Of a stretch of DNA of 64,000 nt, positions 36,546-48,923 are shown one piece after another. Both the position numbers and the translations under genes were made by a program. The stretch covers positions 1,550,001 to 1,614,000 of the forward strand of contig NZ_CABVGP010000003.1 of NCBI RefSeq assembly GCF_902497555.1, read 5' to 3'. The stretch's first letter is position 1; the number at the start of each line of letters is the position of its first letter. Origin of the DNA: Amycolatopsis camponoti. Its GTDB lineage: Bacteria; Actinomycetota; Actinomycetes; Mycobacteriales; Pseudonocardiaceae. The notes below the pieces were generated by a model. That model saw only the letters and a program-made list of their open reading frames with translations. It searched no databases and was not told the origin of the DNA.

Positions 36546-37595
36546 GTGCCCCCCTCCCGCCGCCAGCCCAGCACCCCGCCGTCGCGCCGGCCCCGCGTGG
36601 CCGGGCTGCGCAAGCCTGCCTCGGACGAGTCCGCCGCCGAGCGGACCGGTCAGCTCCCCGCAGTGCCGCCTGCACCGGCCGAGCCCAAGAGGCCGCGGCC
36701 CCGGCCCGTGCCGCGCCCGGCGCCCAAGCCGGCCGCGAAGCCCGAGTCGTTCGAAGCCGCGAGCGGGCAGCTGGACACGGCGCCGTCCGCCGCCGAGGAC
36801 ACGGCGGTGTTCGCGGCGGTCGAGACCGACGACGAGCCCAAGGTCGACGCGCTCACCGGCGAACCGGACGTCGAAGACGCTCCTTCGCGGCCGGCGCCGC
36901 GGCGGAAGAAGCGCGACACGGGGATCGCGAAGCCGTCCGACGTCTCCGAAGCCGAGGCCGCTGCTTCGGTTGCTTCGGTGGACGAGAAGCCGGTGAAGGC
37001 CGCGGGCCCGAAGGCGCAGAAGCCGTACTTGATCGCCGGCGCCCTGGTGCTCGTCGCGCTGCTCCTGGGCGGCCTGGCGTACTGGTTCAAGTCCGAAGAG
37101 GTCAAGGTCTCCGACGCGACCAGCAACACGGCGCTGCTGGACGTCGCGAAGACGGCCCAGGTCAAGGACGCGGTGTCGAAGGCGGCCGAGTCGCTGTTCT
37201 CGTACGACTTCAACAACATCAAGAAGACCGAGGACGCGGCGAACGACCTGCTCGCCAACGACGAGGTCCGGAACAAGTACAACTCGCTGATGGGCGAGGT
37301 CAAGCGGCTCGCGCCGGCGCAGAAGATGATCGTGACCTGCAAGGTGACGCGCGCGGCGGTGATCATGCTCAACGATGACCTGGCGAAGGTGATGGTCTTC
37401 GTCGACCAGACGTCGACCCGCACGGACACGAAGAAGACGACCGCGGGCACCGCCCAGCTCCACCTGAACGCCCAGCTCCAGGGCGACAAGTGGAAGATCA
37501 CGGACATGGACACGTACAACGCGCCCAAGGTCCCGGCGGCCACCCAGCCGCCGGCGTCCTCCGCGCCGCCCGCGTCCCCCTCGCCGACGAAGTAG
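36546..37595 (+). CDS. Mce-associated membrane protein, second copy with long cytoplasmic tail
   Basis: Protein of 349 residues. About 155 N-terminal residues are Pro/Arg/Ala-rich and likely disordered in the cytoplasm, followed by a membrane segment (KPYLIAGALVLVALLLGGLAYWF) and an external domain with LLDVAKTAQVKDAVSKAAESLFSYDFNNIKKTEDAANDLL, the Mce-associated family helix, and a Pro/Ser tail. A Pro-rich tail of this size is common in the second Mas gene of actinobacterial mce operons. GTG start at 36546, preceded by AGAAGGAGCAGCA. It ends the operon; a terminator is 12 bases downstream. Confidence 0.82.
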   Translation: MPPSRRQPSTPPSRRPRVAGLRKPASDESAAERTGQLPAVPPAPAEPKRPRPRPVPRPAPKPAAKPESFEAASGQLDTAPSAAEDTAVFAAVETDDEPKVDALTGEPDVEDAPSRPAPRRKKRDTGIAKPSDVSEAEAAASVASVDEKPVKAAGPKAQKPYLIAGALVLVALLLGGLAYWFKSEEVKVSDATSNTALLDVAKTAQVKDAVSKAAESLFSYDFNNIKKTEDAANDLLANDEVRNKYNSLMGEVKRLAPAQKMIVTCKVTRAAVIMLNDDLAKVMVFVDQTSTRTDTKKTTAGTAQLHLNAQLQGDKWKITDMDTYNAPKVPAATQPPASSAPPASPSPTK

Positions 37596-37606
37596 CGCTC
37601 CGCCGG

Positions 37607-37646
37607 CCGCGGCCCGCCACCCCCGAGCAGGGGTCGCGGGCCGCGG
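37607..37646 (+). terminator. Terminator of the mce operon
   Basis: An 11-base perfect outer stem (CCGCGGCCCGC / GCGGGCCGCGG) with an inner CCCC/GGGG stem starts 12 bases after the operon's last stop. There is no T-run, as is common in actinomycetes. Confidence 0.72.
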
Positions 37647-38310
37647 CTGTGTCCGGGGCTCAGCGCCCCCCTGCGCCGCTCGCGGCCCGAACCGTCACGT
37701 GGACACCCGAGGCGACTCCCCAGGCCATCTCCGAGCCGCCCACCGGCCGGGACGCCTGCGACGCCTGAGGCGCCTGGGACGCGCCCCCGGCGGTTACCGA
37801 AACCCGCCGCGACACGCCGCCGGCGGCGGAACCGGTGCCGTCCGAAGTGGCCTGGAACACAGGTCGCACGGCCGCAGAAATGCGGAAACCCCCAGGTCCG
37901 ACCCCTACTGCTGGCGCTACCGGCCGGTAACTGGAACACTATTCGGCCGCTCACGCTCCGCTGAACCTCTTCCACGCTGCGCCAACCGGCGGGACCCCCG
38001 TGTGGCATCTTGACTCTCGGGCCCGGTGGGTTCACGCTTACTCCCGAACGGCGAAACCGGCGGCCCTTGCGGGAGGGACAACCGGCTCGCCTGGAGGCAT
38101 ACCTGAAGACGTCGCGAGGCAGGCTGGGCCCCATCGGGAGCGCCCCCTGGACAGACCGCGCCGTTCGGGCTAGACTGCCTCTTTGCGCTGCCCTCTTTCA
38201 GGCTGCCCGGAGCCGGTAGTTAGGATAGTGGGCACACGGCACCCTTGACAGTCGCTGATAGCTGTTGCTATGGCGGCCGTCACCGCTCATTGTCCCCGGA
38301 AGGACGCATC
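37647..38310. other. rpoB upstream region
   Basis: A gap of about 660 bases without a convincing gene. It holds short direct repeats of GACGCCTG/GGCGCCTG around 37750-37785, a 12-base palindrome TACCGGCCGGTA at 37918-37929, and the promoter elements listed separately. It is the expected position of long rpoB leaders in actinobacteria. Confidence 0.6.
38148..38176 (+). promoter_or_regulatory. Candidate rpoB-rpoC promoter
   Basis: TGGACA, a 17-base spacer, then TAGACT: a -35 box with one mismatch to TTGACA and a -10 box with two mismatches to TATAAT. It lies 135 bases ahead of the rpoB start. A second -35-like TTGACA at 38245 (18-base spacer to TATGGC) is a weaker candidate. Confidence 0.65.
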
Positions 38311-41300
38311 TTGGCAGTCTCTCCCGCGAACCAGGCCACTGCTGCGACCACCTCGGCTGAATCTCGCTCGGAGTCCACGGGAATCCCCGGCGCGCCCAAG
38401 CGGGTTTCCTTCGCAAAGATTCGCGAACCGCTCAACACGCCCAACCTGCTCGACGTCCAGATCCAGTCGTTCCAGTGGTTCACCGGGGACGAAGCGTGGT
38501 TCGAACGCCGTGTCGAAGAAGGTGAAGAAAACCCGGTCGGCGGCCTCGAAGAGGTCCTGAACGAGATCTCCCCGATCGAGGACTTCTCCGGGTCGATGTC
38601 CCTGTCCTTCTCCGCCCCGCGCTTCGACGAGGTCAAGGCCTCGATCGAGGAGTGCAAGGACAAGGACATGACGTACGCCGCGCCGCTGTTCGTCACGGCC
38701 GAGTTCGTCAACAACAACACCGGCGAGATCAAGAGCCAGACGGTCTTCCTGGGTGACTTCCCGGTCATGACCGACAAGGGCACGTTCATCATCAACGGCA
38801 CCGAGCGTGTCGTCGTGTCCCAGCTGGTCCGCTCGCCGGGCGTCTACTACTCGAAGGACGTCGACAAGACGACCGACAAGGACGTCTTCAGCGTCCGCGT
38901 GATCCCGAGCCGCGGCGCGTGGCTCGAGTTCGACGTCGACAAGCGCGACACCGTCGGCGTCCGCATCGACCGCAAGCGCCGCCAGCCGGTCACCGTCCTG
39001 CTGAAGGCGCTGGGCTGGACCACCGAGGCGATCCGCGAGCGCTTCTCCTTCTCGGAGACGCTGCTGGCGACCCTCGAGAAGGACCACACCGCCGGCACCG
39101 ACGAGGCCCTGCTCGACATCTACCGCAAGCTGCGCCCGGGCGAACCGCCCACGAAGGAGAGCGCGCAGACCCTGCTGGAGAACCTGTTCTTCAAGGCGAA
39201 GCGCTACGACCTGGCCAAGGTCGGCCGGTACAAGGTCAACAAGAAGCTGGGCCTCGACACCCCGTACGACACCGGGACGCTGACCGAAGAGGACATCGTC
39301 ACCACCATCGAGTACCTGGTCCGGCTGCACGCCGGCGAGGACAAGGTGACCGGCGCGAACGGTACCGAGATCCCGGTCGAGACCGACGACATCGACCACT
39401 TCGGCAACCGTCGCCTGCGCACCGTTGGCGAGCTGATCCAGAACCAGATCCGGGTCGGCCTGTCGCGCACCGAGCGCGTCGTGCGTGAGCGCATGACCAC
39501 GCAGGACGTCGAGGCGATCACCCCGCAGACCCTGATCAACATCCGCCCGATCGGCGCGGCGATCAAGGAGTTCTTCGGCACCTCGCAGCTGTCGCAGTTC
39601 ATGGACCAGAACAACCCGCTGTCGGGCCTGACGCACAAGCGTCGTCTGTCGGCCCTCGGCCCGGGTGGTCTGTCCCGTGAGCGCGCCGGCATGGAGGTCC
39701 GGGACGTCCACCCGTCGCACTACGGCCGGATGTGCCCGATCGAGACGCCGGAAGGCCCGAACATCGGCCTGATCGGCTCGCTCTGCTCCTACGCGCGGGT
39801 CAACCCGTTCGGCTTCATCGAGACGCCGTACCGCAAGGTCGTCGAGGGCCGGGTCACCGACCAGGTCGACTACCTGACCGCGGACGAAGAGGACCGGTAC
39901 GTCAAGGCCCAGGCCAACGCGCCGATCTCGGACGACGGCACCTTCGTGGAAGACCGGGTCATGGCCCGCCGCAAGGGTGGCGAGGTCGAGCTGATCGACC
40001 CGCTCGACATCGACTACATGGACGTCTCGCCGCGGCAGATGGTCTCGGTCGCGACGGCGATGATCCCGTTCCTCGAGCACGACGACGCGAACCGCGCCCT
40101 GATGGGTGCGAACATGCAGCGCCAGGCCGTGCCGCTGCTGCGCAACCAGGCCCCGTACGTGGGCACGGGTGTGGAGCTGCGCGCCGCGGTCGACGCCGGT
40201 GACGTGCTCGTCGCCGAGCAGTCCGGTGTCGTCGAGGAGCTCTCGGCCGACCTGATCACGATCATGCACGACGACGGCACGCGGAAGAGCTACGGACTGT
40301 ACAAGTTCCGTCGCTCCAACCACGGCACCTGCTTCAACCACCGCCCGATCGTCAACGAGGGCGACCGGGTCGAGCAGGGTCAGGTCATCGCCGACGGCCC
40401 GTCCACCGAAAACGGTGAGATGGCGCTCGGCAAGAACCTGCTCGTCGCGGTCATGCCGTGGGAGGGCCACAACTACGAGGACGCGATCATCCTCTCGGAG
40501 CGCCTGGTGCAGGACGACGTCTTGACGTCGATCCACATCGAGGAGCACGAGATCGACGCCCGCGACACCAAGCTGGGCGCCGAGGAGATCACCCGGGACA
40601 TCCCGAACGTCTCCGAAGAGGTGCTGGCCGACCTCGACGAGCGGGGCATCATCCGCATCGGTGCCGAGGTCCGCGACGGCGACATCCTCGTCGGCAAGGT
40701 CACGCCGAAGGGCGAGACCGAGCTGACGCCGGAAGAGCGCCTGCTCCGCGCGATCTTCGGTGAGAAGGCCCGCGAAGTCCGCGACACCTCGCTGAAGGTG
40801 CCGCACGGCGAGACCGGCAAGGTCATCGGCATCCGCGTGTTCTCGCGCGAGGACGACGACGAGCTGCCCCCGGGCGTCAACGAGCTGGTCCGCGTCTACG
40901 TGGCCCAGAAGCGCAAGATCCAGCCGGGCGACAAGCTCGCCGGCCGGCACGGCAACAAGGGTGTCATCGGCAAGATCCTGCCGGTCGAGGACATGCCGTT
41001 CATGGAGGACGGCACCCCGGTCGACATCATCCTGAACACGCACGGTGTGCCGCGACGGATGAACATCGGCCAGATCCTCGAGCTGCACCTGGGCTGGCTG
41101 GCCTCACAGGGCTGGACGATCGAAGGCGAACCGGACTGGGCGAAGAACCTCTCCCAGGAGCTCTACGACGTCGCGCCGAACACGAACACCGCGACCCCGG
41201 TGTTCGACGGCGCGAAGGAAGAGGAGCTCACCGGGCTGCTCGGGGCGACCAAGCCGAACCGTGACGGCGAGCGCATGGTCAAGGAGAACGGCAAGGCGAC

Positions 41301-41814
41301 CCTGCTGGACGGCCGCTCCGGCGAGCCGTACCCGTACCCGGTCGCGGTCGGCTACATGTACATCCTGAAGCTGCACCACCTGGTCGACGACAAGATCCAC
41401 GCCCGCTCCACCGGTCCGTACTCGATGATCACGCAGCAGCCGCTGGGTGGTAAGGCGCAGTTCGGTGGCCAGCGCTTCGGTGAGATGGAGTGCTGGGCGA
41501 TGCAGGCGTACGGCGCTGCCTACACGCTGCAGGAGCTGCTGACGATCAAGTCGGACGACGTGGTCGGCCGCGTCAAGGTGTACGAGGCCATCGTCAAGGG
41601 GGAGAACATCCCCGAGCCGGGCATCCCGGAGTCGTTCAAGGTGCTCCTCAAGGAGCTCCAGTCGCTGTGCCTCAACGTCGAGGTGCTCTCCAGCGACGGC
41701 GCGGCGATCGAGATGCGCGACTCCGACGACGAGGACCTCGAGCGCGCCGCGGCCAACCTCGGCATCAACCTGTCCCGCAACGAGTCGCCCTCGGTGGACG
41801 ACGTCGTGCACTGA
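38311..41814 (+). CDS. rpoB: DNA-directed RNA polymerase subunit beta
   Basis: Protein of 1167 residues, full length for actinobacterial RpoB. Landmarks are the conserved N-terminal [24 protein letters not shown], the rifamycin pocket [28 protein letters not shown], and the C-terminal [24 protein letters not shown] block. The TTG at 38311 is chosen because GGAAGGA lies about six bases upstream and TTG starts are used for rpoB in relatives; a TTG at 38245 is also in frame. The pocket residues Asp432, His442 and Ser447 (E. coli 516, 526, 531) are wild type, so no rifamycin-resistance change is visible there. Confidence 0.99.
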   Translation: MAVSPANQATAATTSAESRSESTGIPGAPKRVSFAKIREPLNTPNLLDVQIQSFQWFTGDEAWFERRVEEGEENPVGGLEEVLNEISPIEDFSGSMSLSFSAPRFDEVKASIEECKDKDMTYAAPLFVTAEFVNNNTGEIKSQTVFLGDFPVMTDKGTFIINGTERVVVSQLVRSPGVYYSKDVDKTTDKDVFSVRVIPSRGAWLEFDVDKRDTVGVRIDRKRRQPVTVLLKALGWTTEAIRERFSFSETLLATLEKDHTAGTDEALLDIYRKLRPGEPPTKESAQTLLENLFFKAKRYDLAKVGRYKVNKKLGLDTPYDTGTLTEEDIVTTIEYLVRLHAGEDKVTGANGTEIPVETDDIDHFGNRRLRTVGELIQNQIRVGLSRTERVVRERMTTQDVEAITPQTLINIRPIGAAIKEFFGTSQLSQFMDQNNPLSGLTHKRRLSALGPGGLSRERAGMEVRDVHPSHYGRMCPIETPEGPNIGLIGSLCSYARVNPFGFIETPYRKVVEGRVTDQVDYLTADEEDRYVKAQANAPISDDGTFVEDRVMARRKGGEVELIDPLDIDYMDVSPRQMVSVATAMIPFLEHDDANRALMGANMQRQAVPLLRNQAPYVGTGVELRAAVDAGDVLVAEQSGVVEELSADLITIMHDDGTRKSYGLYKFRRSNHGTCFNHRPIVNEGDRVEQGQVIADGPSTENGEMALGKNLLVAVMPWEGHNYEDAIILSERLVQDDVLTSIHIEEHEIDARDTKLGAEEITRDIPNVSEEVLADLDERGIIRIGAEVRDGDILVGKVTPKGETELTPEERLLRAIFGEKAREVRDTSLKVPHGETGKVIGIRVFSREDDDELPPGVNELVRVYVAQKRKIQPGDKLAGRHGNKGVIGKILPVEDMPFMEDGTPVDIILNTHGVPRRMNIGQILELHLGWLASQGWTIEGEPDWAKNLSQELYDVAPNTNTATPVFDGAKEEELTGLLGATKPNRDGERMVKENGKATLLDGRSGEPYPYPVAVGYMYILKLHHLVDDKIHARSTGPYSMITQQPLGGKAQFGGQRFGEMECWAMQAYGAAYTLQELLTIKSDDVVGRVKVYEAIVKGENIPEPGIPESFKVLLKELQSLCLNVEVLSSDGAAIEMRDSDDEDLERAAANLGINLSRNESPSVDDVVH

Positions 41815-41823
41815 TCGCGAGCT

Positions 41824-41862
41824 GAGCGTCGGGGGCCGGCCTCCCGCAGGCCCCCGACGCTC
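41824..41862 (+). promoter_or_regulatory. Strong hairpin in the rpoB-rpoC spacer
   Basis: A perfect 14-base stem (GAGCGTCGGGGGCC / GGCCCCCGACGCTC) with an 11-base loop lies ten bases after the rpoB stop and 47 bases before the rpoC start. No T-run follows. It could partly terminate, block ribosome or RNase passage, or mark a processing site. Confidence 0.75.
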
Positions 41863-41909
41863 GCCCGCCACCCCCTCTCTAGCCGAAACAACCCCAAGGG
41901 GATCTAGAC

Positions 41910-45821
<3,912 letters not shown>

Positions 45822-45838
45822 CGAAGCCGGATCCACGA

Positions 45839-45874
45839 GAAAGGCCCCTGCCGGGTTTCCGGCGGGGGCCTTTC
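45839..45874 (+). terminator. Terminator of rpoB-rpoC
   Basis: A 16-base stem (GAAAGGCCCCTGCCGG / CCGGCGGGGGCCTTTC, one G-T pair) with a GTTT loop, 18 bases after the rpoC stop. Confidence 0.9.
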
Positions 45875-46003
45875 CCGTGTGTCCGGAACCGGCCAATCGG
45901 CCGGAAAGCCTGGTCCTTTTTCGCGCACTCTGCCTACAGTGAGCAGGTTCTGCGCCGTTCGGGGGCTTTGGCGCATTCACACAGGTAGCAGGGGGAGACT
46001 GCG

Positions 46004-47449
46004 TTGACCACTTCATTTGTCATGCGTTCAGCCGGGCGAAGAGCGGCGGTCCTGCTCGCCGTGCTCGTCACGGCGATGGCGGCGTTGACCGGCGTGTTCG
46101 CCGCTCCGGCGGGAGCGGCCTCGGGCCGGATCGGCGTTTCGGTCACCTTCGACAAGCCGTCCTACGGGACCGGCGACGAAATCCACGCCACGGTCAAGCT
46201 GACGAACAACAACTCCGGCCGGGCGACCGGGCTCACGGTGTTCCAGTACTTCGACCCGATCGACCTGTACGTCCCCTACGGCGGCTGGGGTGCGCTCCAG
46301 AACCGGCCGGGGCTGACGATCGAGGCCGGTGGGTCGTTCGAGCTGACGGTGTCCGGCCACGTCCGGGACCCCGAGCAGGCCACGACGGCGCTGCGCGGCA
46401 CCGTGTTCGACGACACCGGGTTCGGGGTCGGCTCGTTCGACTCGCGGGTGCCGGTCACGAAGGTGCCCGGTCGCGCGACGGGGATCTTCTACGCGGACCG
46501 GAACGGCGACGGTGTCCTCGACGGCGGCGAACCGCTCGCCGGCGCCACGCTCACCCTGCGGTACGTCACCGGCTCCAGGAACTACACGGCCACGAGCGAC
46601 GCCGAAGGGAAGTTCACGTTCGACCTCCCGGCGGGGGACTACACCCTGGGCGGTGACGTTGTCGACGGCTGGCTCGTCCGGTGGCAGACCGTCCGGATCA
46701 CCCCGGACACCCCGGACCTGCTCGTCCGTGGCGCGCCGCCGTTGAACGGCGCCTTGACCGCGTCGCTGGCGTTCACCCAGGACAGCTACCGGCCGGGTGA
46801 CCTGGCGCACCTCACCGTGACGCTGGCCAACTCGGGCTCGACCCCGCTGACCGGCATCGTGGCCGCGTGCAACCGCATCGGTGACGGCTACATGCTGAAC
46901 GGCACCGGCCCCGGCTGGGGTGATCTCGTGTGGGACCGCGGCGTGACGATCGCCGCGGGCGAAACGCGCACCTTCGACGTGTCCGAGACGGTGCCGCAGG
47001 CTTCCTTCGACCGCGGCAAGGTCGTGGCCGCCTGCGACTTCGGGTACAGCGAAGTCGACATCGAGAACCACGCGAATGCTCGCGCCCAGGCCTCGGTGCC
47101 GGGTGGGCAGGCCGTCGTCGAAGGCACGATCGGTCACGTCGGCGACAACGGCGAGGTGACCGAGGGGCTCGCCGGCACCGAGGTCGTGCTGGTGGCCGAC
47201 CAGCACTGCCCGGTCGCGGGCCGGCAGACCACGGACGGCACCGGCCACTTCCTCTTCGAGGGCGTGGCGCCGGGGCCCGAATACCGGCTGTACTTCCTGA
47301 CTCCGGCGGGCTGGAAGACGAAGTACGAGAACCCGACCGGGGTCGAGGTCCAGGGTCCGCCGGCGAACCACTACGCGTACCGGATCGCCGCCGAAGAGGG
47401 CGACGCTCCGGCGCCGGAGGTGCCCGTCAACCCCGCGGACTGCGGTTGA
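46004..47449 (+). CDS. Secreted repeat protein with SdrD B-like domains
   Basis: Protein of 481 residues. A signal peptide (RRAAVLLAVLVTAMAALTGVFAAPAGAASG) is followed by beta-rich domains: a CARDB/DUF11-like domain (about 40-145: YGTGDEIHATVKLTNNNSGRATGLTVF), an SdrD B-like domain (GIFYADRNGDGVLDGGEPLAGATLTL, about 160-245), a second DUF11-like domain (SYRPGDLAHLTVTLANSGSTPLTG) and a C-terminal carboxypeptidase-regulatory-like domain (HFLFEGVAPGPEYRLYFLTPAGW). DxNxDGxxD in the B domain is a Ca-binding loop. A TTG start at 46004 is supported by GGGGGAG six bases upstream; a -10-like TACAGT lies at 45935-45940. No cell-wall sorting signal, so probably released. Function unknown. Confidence 0.82.
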   Translation: MTTSFVMRSAGRRAAVLLAVLVTAMAALTGVFAAPAGAASGRIGVSVTFDKPSYGTGDEIHATVKLTNNNSGRATGLTVFQYFDPIDLYVPYGGWGALQNRPGLTIEAGGSFELTVSGHVRDPEQATTALRGTVFDDTGFGVGSFDSRVPVTKVPGRATGIFYADRNGDGVLDGGEPLAGATLTLRYVTGSRNYTATSDAEGKFTFDLPAGDYTLGGDVVDGWLVRWQTVRITPDTPDLLVRGAPPLNGALTASLAFTQDSYRPGDLAHLTVTLANSGSTPLTGIVAACNRIGDGYMLNGTGPGWGDLVWDRGVTIAAGETRTFDVSETVPQASFDRGKVVAACDFGYSEVDIENHANARAQASVPGGQAVVEGTIGHVGDNGEVTEGLAGTEVVLVADQHCPVAGRQTTDGTGHFLFEGVAPGPEYRLYFLTPAGWKTKYENPTGVEVQGPPANHYAYRIAAEEGDAPAPEVPVNPADCG

Positions 47450-47456
47450 CGACCTG

Positions 47457-47493
47457 AAAACGCCCCCGGTCCACAAAGGACTGGGGGCGTTTT
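47457..47493. terminator. Bidirectional terminator
   Basis: A 16-base inverted repeat, AAAACGCCCCCGGTCC / GGACTGGGGGCGTTTT with one mismatch, around an ACAAA loop, ends in TTTT on both strands. It separates two converging genes. Confidence 0.88.
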
Positions 47494-47498
47494 CGCGT

Positions 47499-48281
47499 TC
47501 AGCGCAGGCTGCGGTGCGACACCGGGAAGTCGAAGTAGGTGTCGGGGAACGGCTCGCCGTCGAGGGTGTAGTGCCACCACTCCTCGGGCAGGTTGTGGAA
47601 GCCGGCGGCGATCATCGCGGTCCGCAGGAGATCGCGGTTCTGGCGTGCGGTGCCGGTGATCGCCGGGTTGTCTGTGTGGGCGAGCGGGTCGAAGCAGTCG
47701 TAGCCGGTGCCCATGTCGACCATGTTGTCGGGGAAGCGCTGGTCCTTCGGCGCGAAGCACGGCACGAGCGGCTCGCCGGGGAAGTACGGCCGCTGGAACC
47801 GCGGCGGGAGCTTCACGACGGTGAGGTCCATCGTGCTGCCGCGGCTGTGCCCGGACTTCTCGGCGATGTAGCCGTCTTCGAACAGCCGGTCCTTGGCGAC
47901 GTTCGGGTAGAACTCGGCCTTCATCTTCTCGTCGGCGAGGTCCTTCGCCCACCGCACGAAGTGGTCGACCGCGCGCTGCGGGCGGTAGCAGTCGTAGACC
48001 TTGAGCGTGTAGCCCTTCTTCCTCAACCGGGACTGGACCTGACGCAGCCCCTCGGCGGCCTGCCGGGTCAGGATGCAGGTCGGCTCGAGGTAGCCGTCGA
48101 TGCGCCGGCCGACGAAGTTGTGCCGGGTGGCGTAGCGCATGTCCTGCAGGATCGACGGCGCGACGTCGGACAGCGCCACGAACCCGGCGGGCGCGGTGGG
48201 TGGCGCGGCCTGTGCGGTCGCGGGAGCGGCGAACGTGGCCAGGGTGACGACGGTGACGGCGAGAGCGCGGAAGATCGGCAT
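47499..48281 (-). CDS. Secreted D-Ala-D-Ala dipeptidase (VanX/Ddp type)
   Basis: Protein of 260 residues. A signal peptide (LAVTVVTLATFAAPATAQA, cleavage near 26) precedes the M15D fold: FVGRRIDGY, LKVYDCYRPQRAVDHFVRW, the zinc motif SGHSRGSTMDL (His and Asp ligands) and EEWWHYTL with the general base Glu and third ligand His. Such enzymes hydrolyse D-Ala-D-Ala; VanX acts in the cytoplasm on free dipeptide, whereas this one is exported and is likely to recycle wall peptides or belong to the secreted D,D-dipeptidase group. No vancomycin cluster (vanH/vanA) is next to it. Confidence 0.9.
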   Translation of the reverse strand: MPIFRALAVTVVTLATFAAPATAQAAPPTAPAGFVALSDVAPSILQDMRYATRHNFVGRRIDGYLEPTCILTRQAAEGLRQVQSRLRKKGYTLKVYDCYRPQRAVDHFVRWAKDLADEKMKAEFYPNVAKDRLFEDGYIAEKSGHSRGSTMDLTVVKLPPRFQRPYFPGEPLVPCFAPKDQRFPDNMVDMGTGYDCFDPLAHTDNPAITGTARQNRDLLRTAMIAAGFHNLPEEWWHYTLDGEPFPDTYFDFPVSHRSLR

Positions 48282-48327
48282 CCCTCTCGTCTAGCAGGCG
48301 GGCATCGGGCAAACAGCCGCCAACCGG

Positions 48328-48837
48328 TCAAGACCAGCCATCCGAGGTCGACGCGCGCAGGAAGTCGTCCGAGGGCGGCTGCACCGGCCGTCCCTCGAAC
48401 TGCGTCGACAGCACCACCGACGACCGCAGCTCGCCGTGCTTGCCGAGCCGCTCCAGCAGACCCTCGAAGTGCTCCAGCGAGGCCGCCCGGATCTTCAGCA
48501 TCGTGCAGTGGTCTCCGGACAGCCGGTGGATTTCGACGACCTCCGGGTAGTCCTCGGACTTCGACGTCTTCAGCAGGCAGCTGCTCAGCGCGCAGCGCAT
48601 CTCGACGAACGCCTGCAGCGGCTGGCCCGCGCGCCGCGCGTCGACCTGCGCGCGGTAGCCGGTGATCACCCCGGTCTCCTCCAGCCGCCGCACCCGCTCC
48701 GCGACCGCCGGTGGCGAGAGGTTGATCCGCCGGCCCTGTTCCTTGAACGACAACCGCCCGTCGGTCTGCAGCAGGTCCAGCAGCCGCCAGTCGACGTCGT
48801 CCAGCGGCTTTTCCGAACGGAAGGTCATGAGCCCCAT
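48328..48837 (-). CDS. Lrp/AsnC family transcriptional regulator
   Basis: Protein of 169 residues. An N-terminal winged helix-turn-helix (LDDVDWRLLDLLQTDGRLSFKEQGRRINLSPPAVAERVRRLEETGVITGY) is followed by a RAM ligand-binding domain ending with VVLSTQFEGRPVQPP. Such regulators are feast/famine proteins that bind amino acids and control transport or metabolism, often their divergent neighbour. The ATG at 48837 or three codons later (48828, GGGG upstream) may be used. It is divergent from the MFS transporter; control of that gene is inference. Confidence 0.93.
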   Translation of the reverse strand: MGLMTFRSEKPLDDVDWRLLDLLQTDGRLSFKEQGRRINLSPPAVAERVRRLEETGVITGYRAQVDARRAGQPLQAFVEMRCALSSCLLKTSKSEDYPEVVEIHRLSGDHCTMLKIRAASLEHFEGLLERLGKHGELRSSVVLSTQFEGRPVQPPSDDFLRASTSDGWS

Positions 48838-48923
48838 CTTCCTTCCGAAGCGCGGCCGTGGCGACGGATTTGCCGTTGACGGGCCCTTCGAAAGATCGCC
48901 GGAAGTTCCTAAAGTTGCTGGTC

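Noticed and set aside
26123..37595. Horizontally acquired island for the mce genes
   Set aside because: Codon use and GC content look like the surroundings, there are no mobile-element genes or flanking repeats, and the location is shared with relatives.
37660..37869. Minus-strand reading frame of about 69 residues between the mce operon and rpoB
   Set aside because: Low-complexity Ala/Gly/Ser product with repeats caused by GACGCCTG units, no ribosome site.
38245..38310. Extended N-terminus of RpoB from a TTG at 38245
   Set aside because: The extension ([10 protein letters not shown]) is not RpoB-like, and the TTG at 38311 has a good ribosome site.
47499..48281. Vancomycin resistance cluster
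   Set aside because: Only a VanX-type gene with a signal peptide; no vanH, vanA, vanS or vanR gene is nearby.
48858..48923. N-terminal extension of the MFS transporter
   Set aside because: The upstream 22 residues carry no membrane helix and no ribosome site precedes the GTG at 48858.
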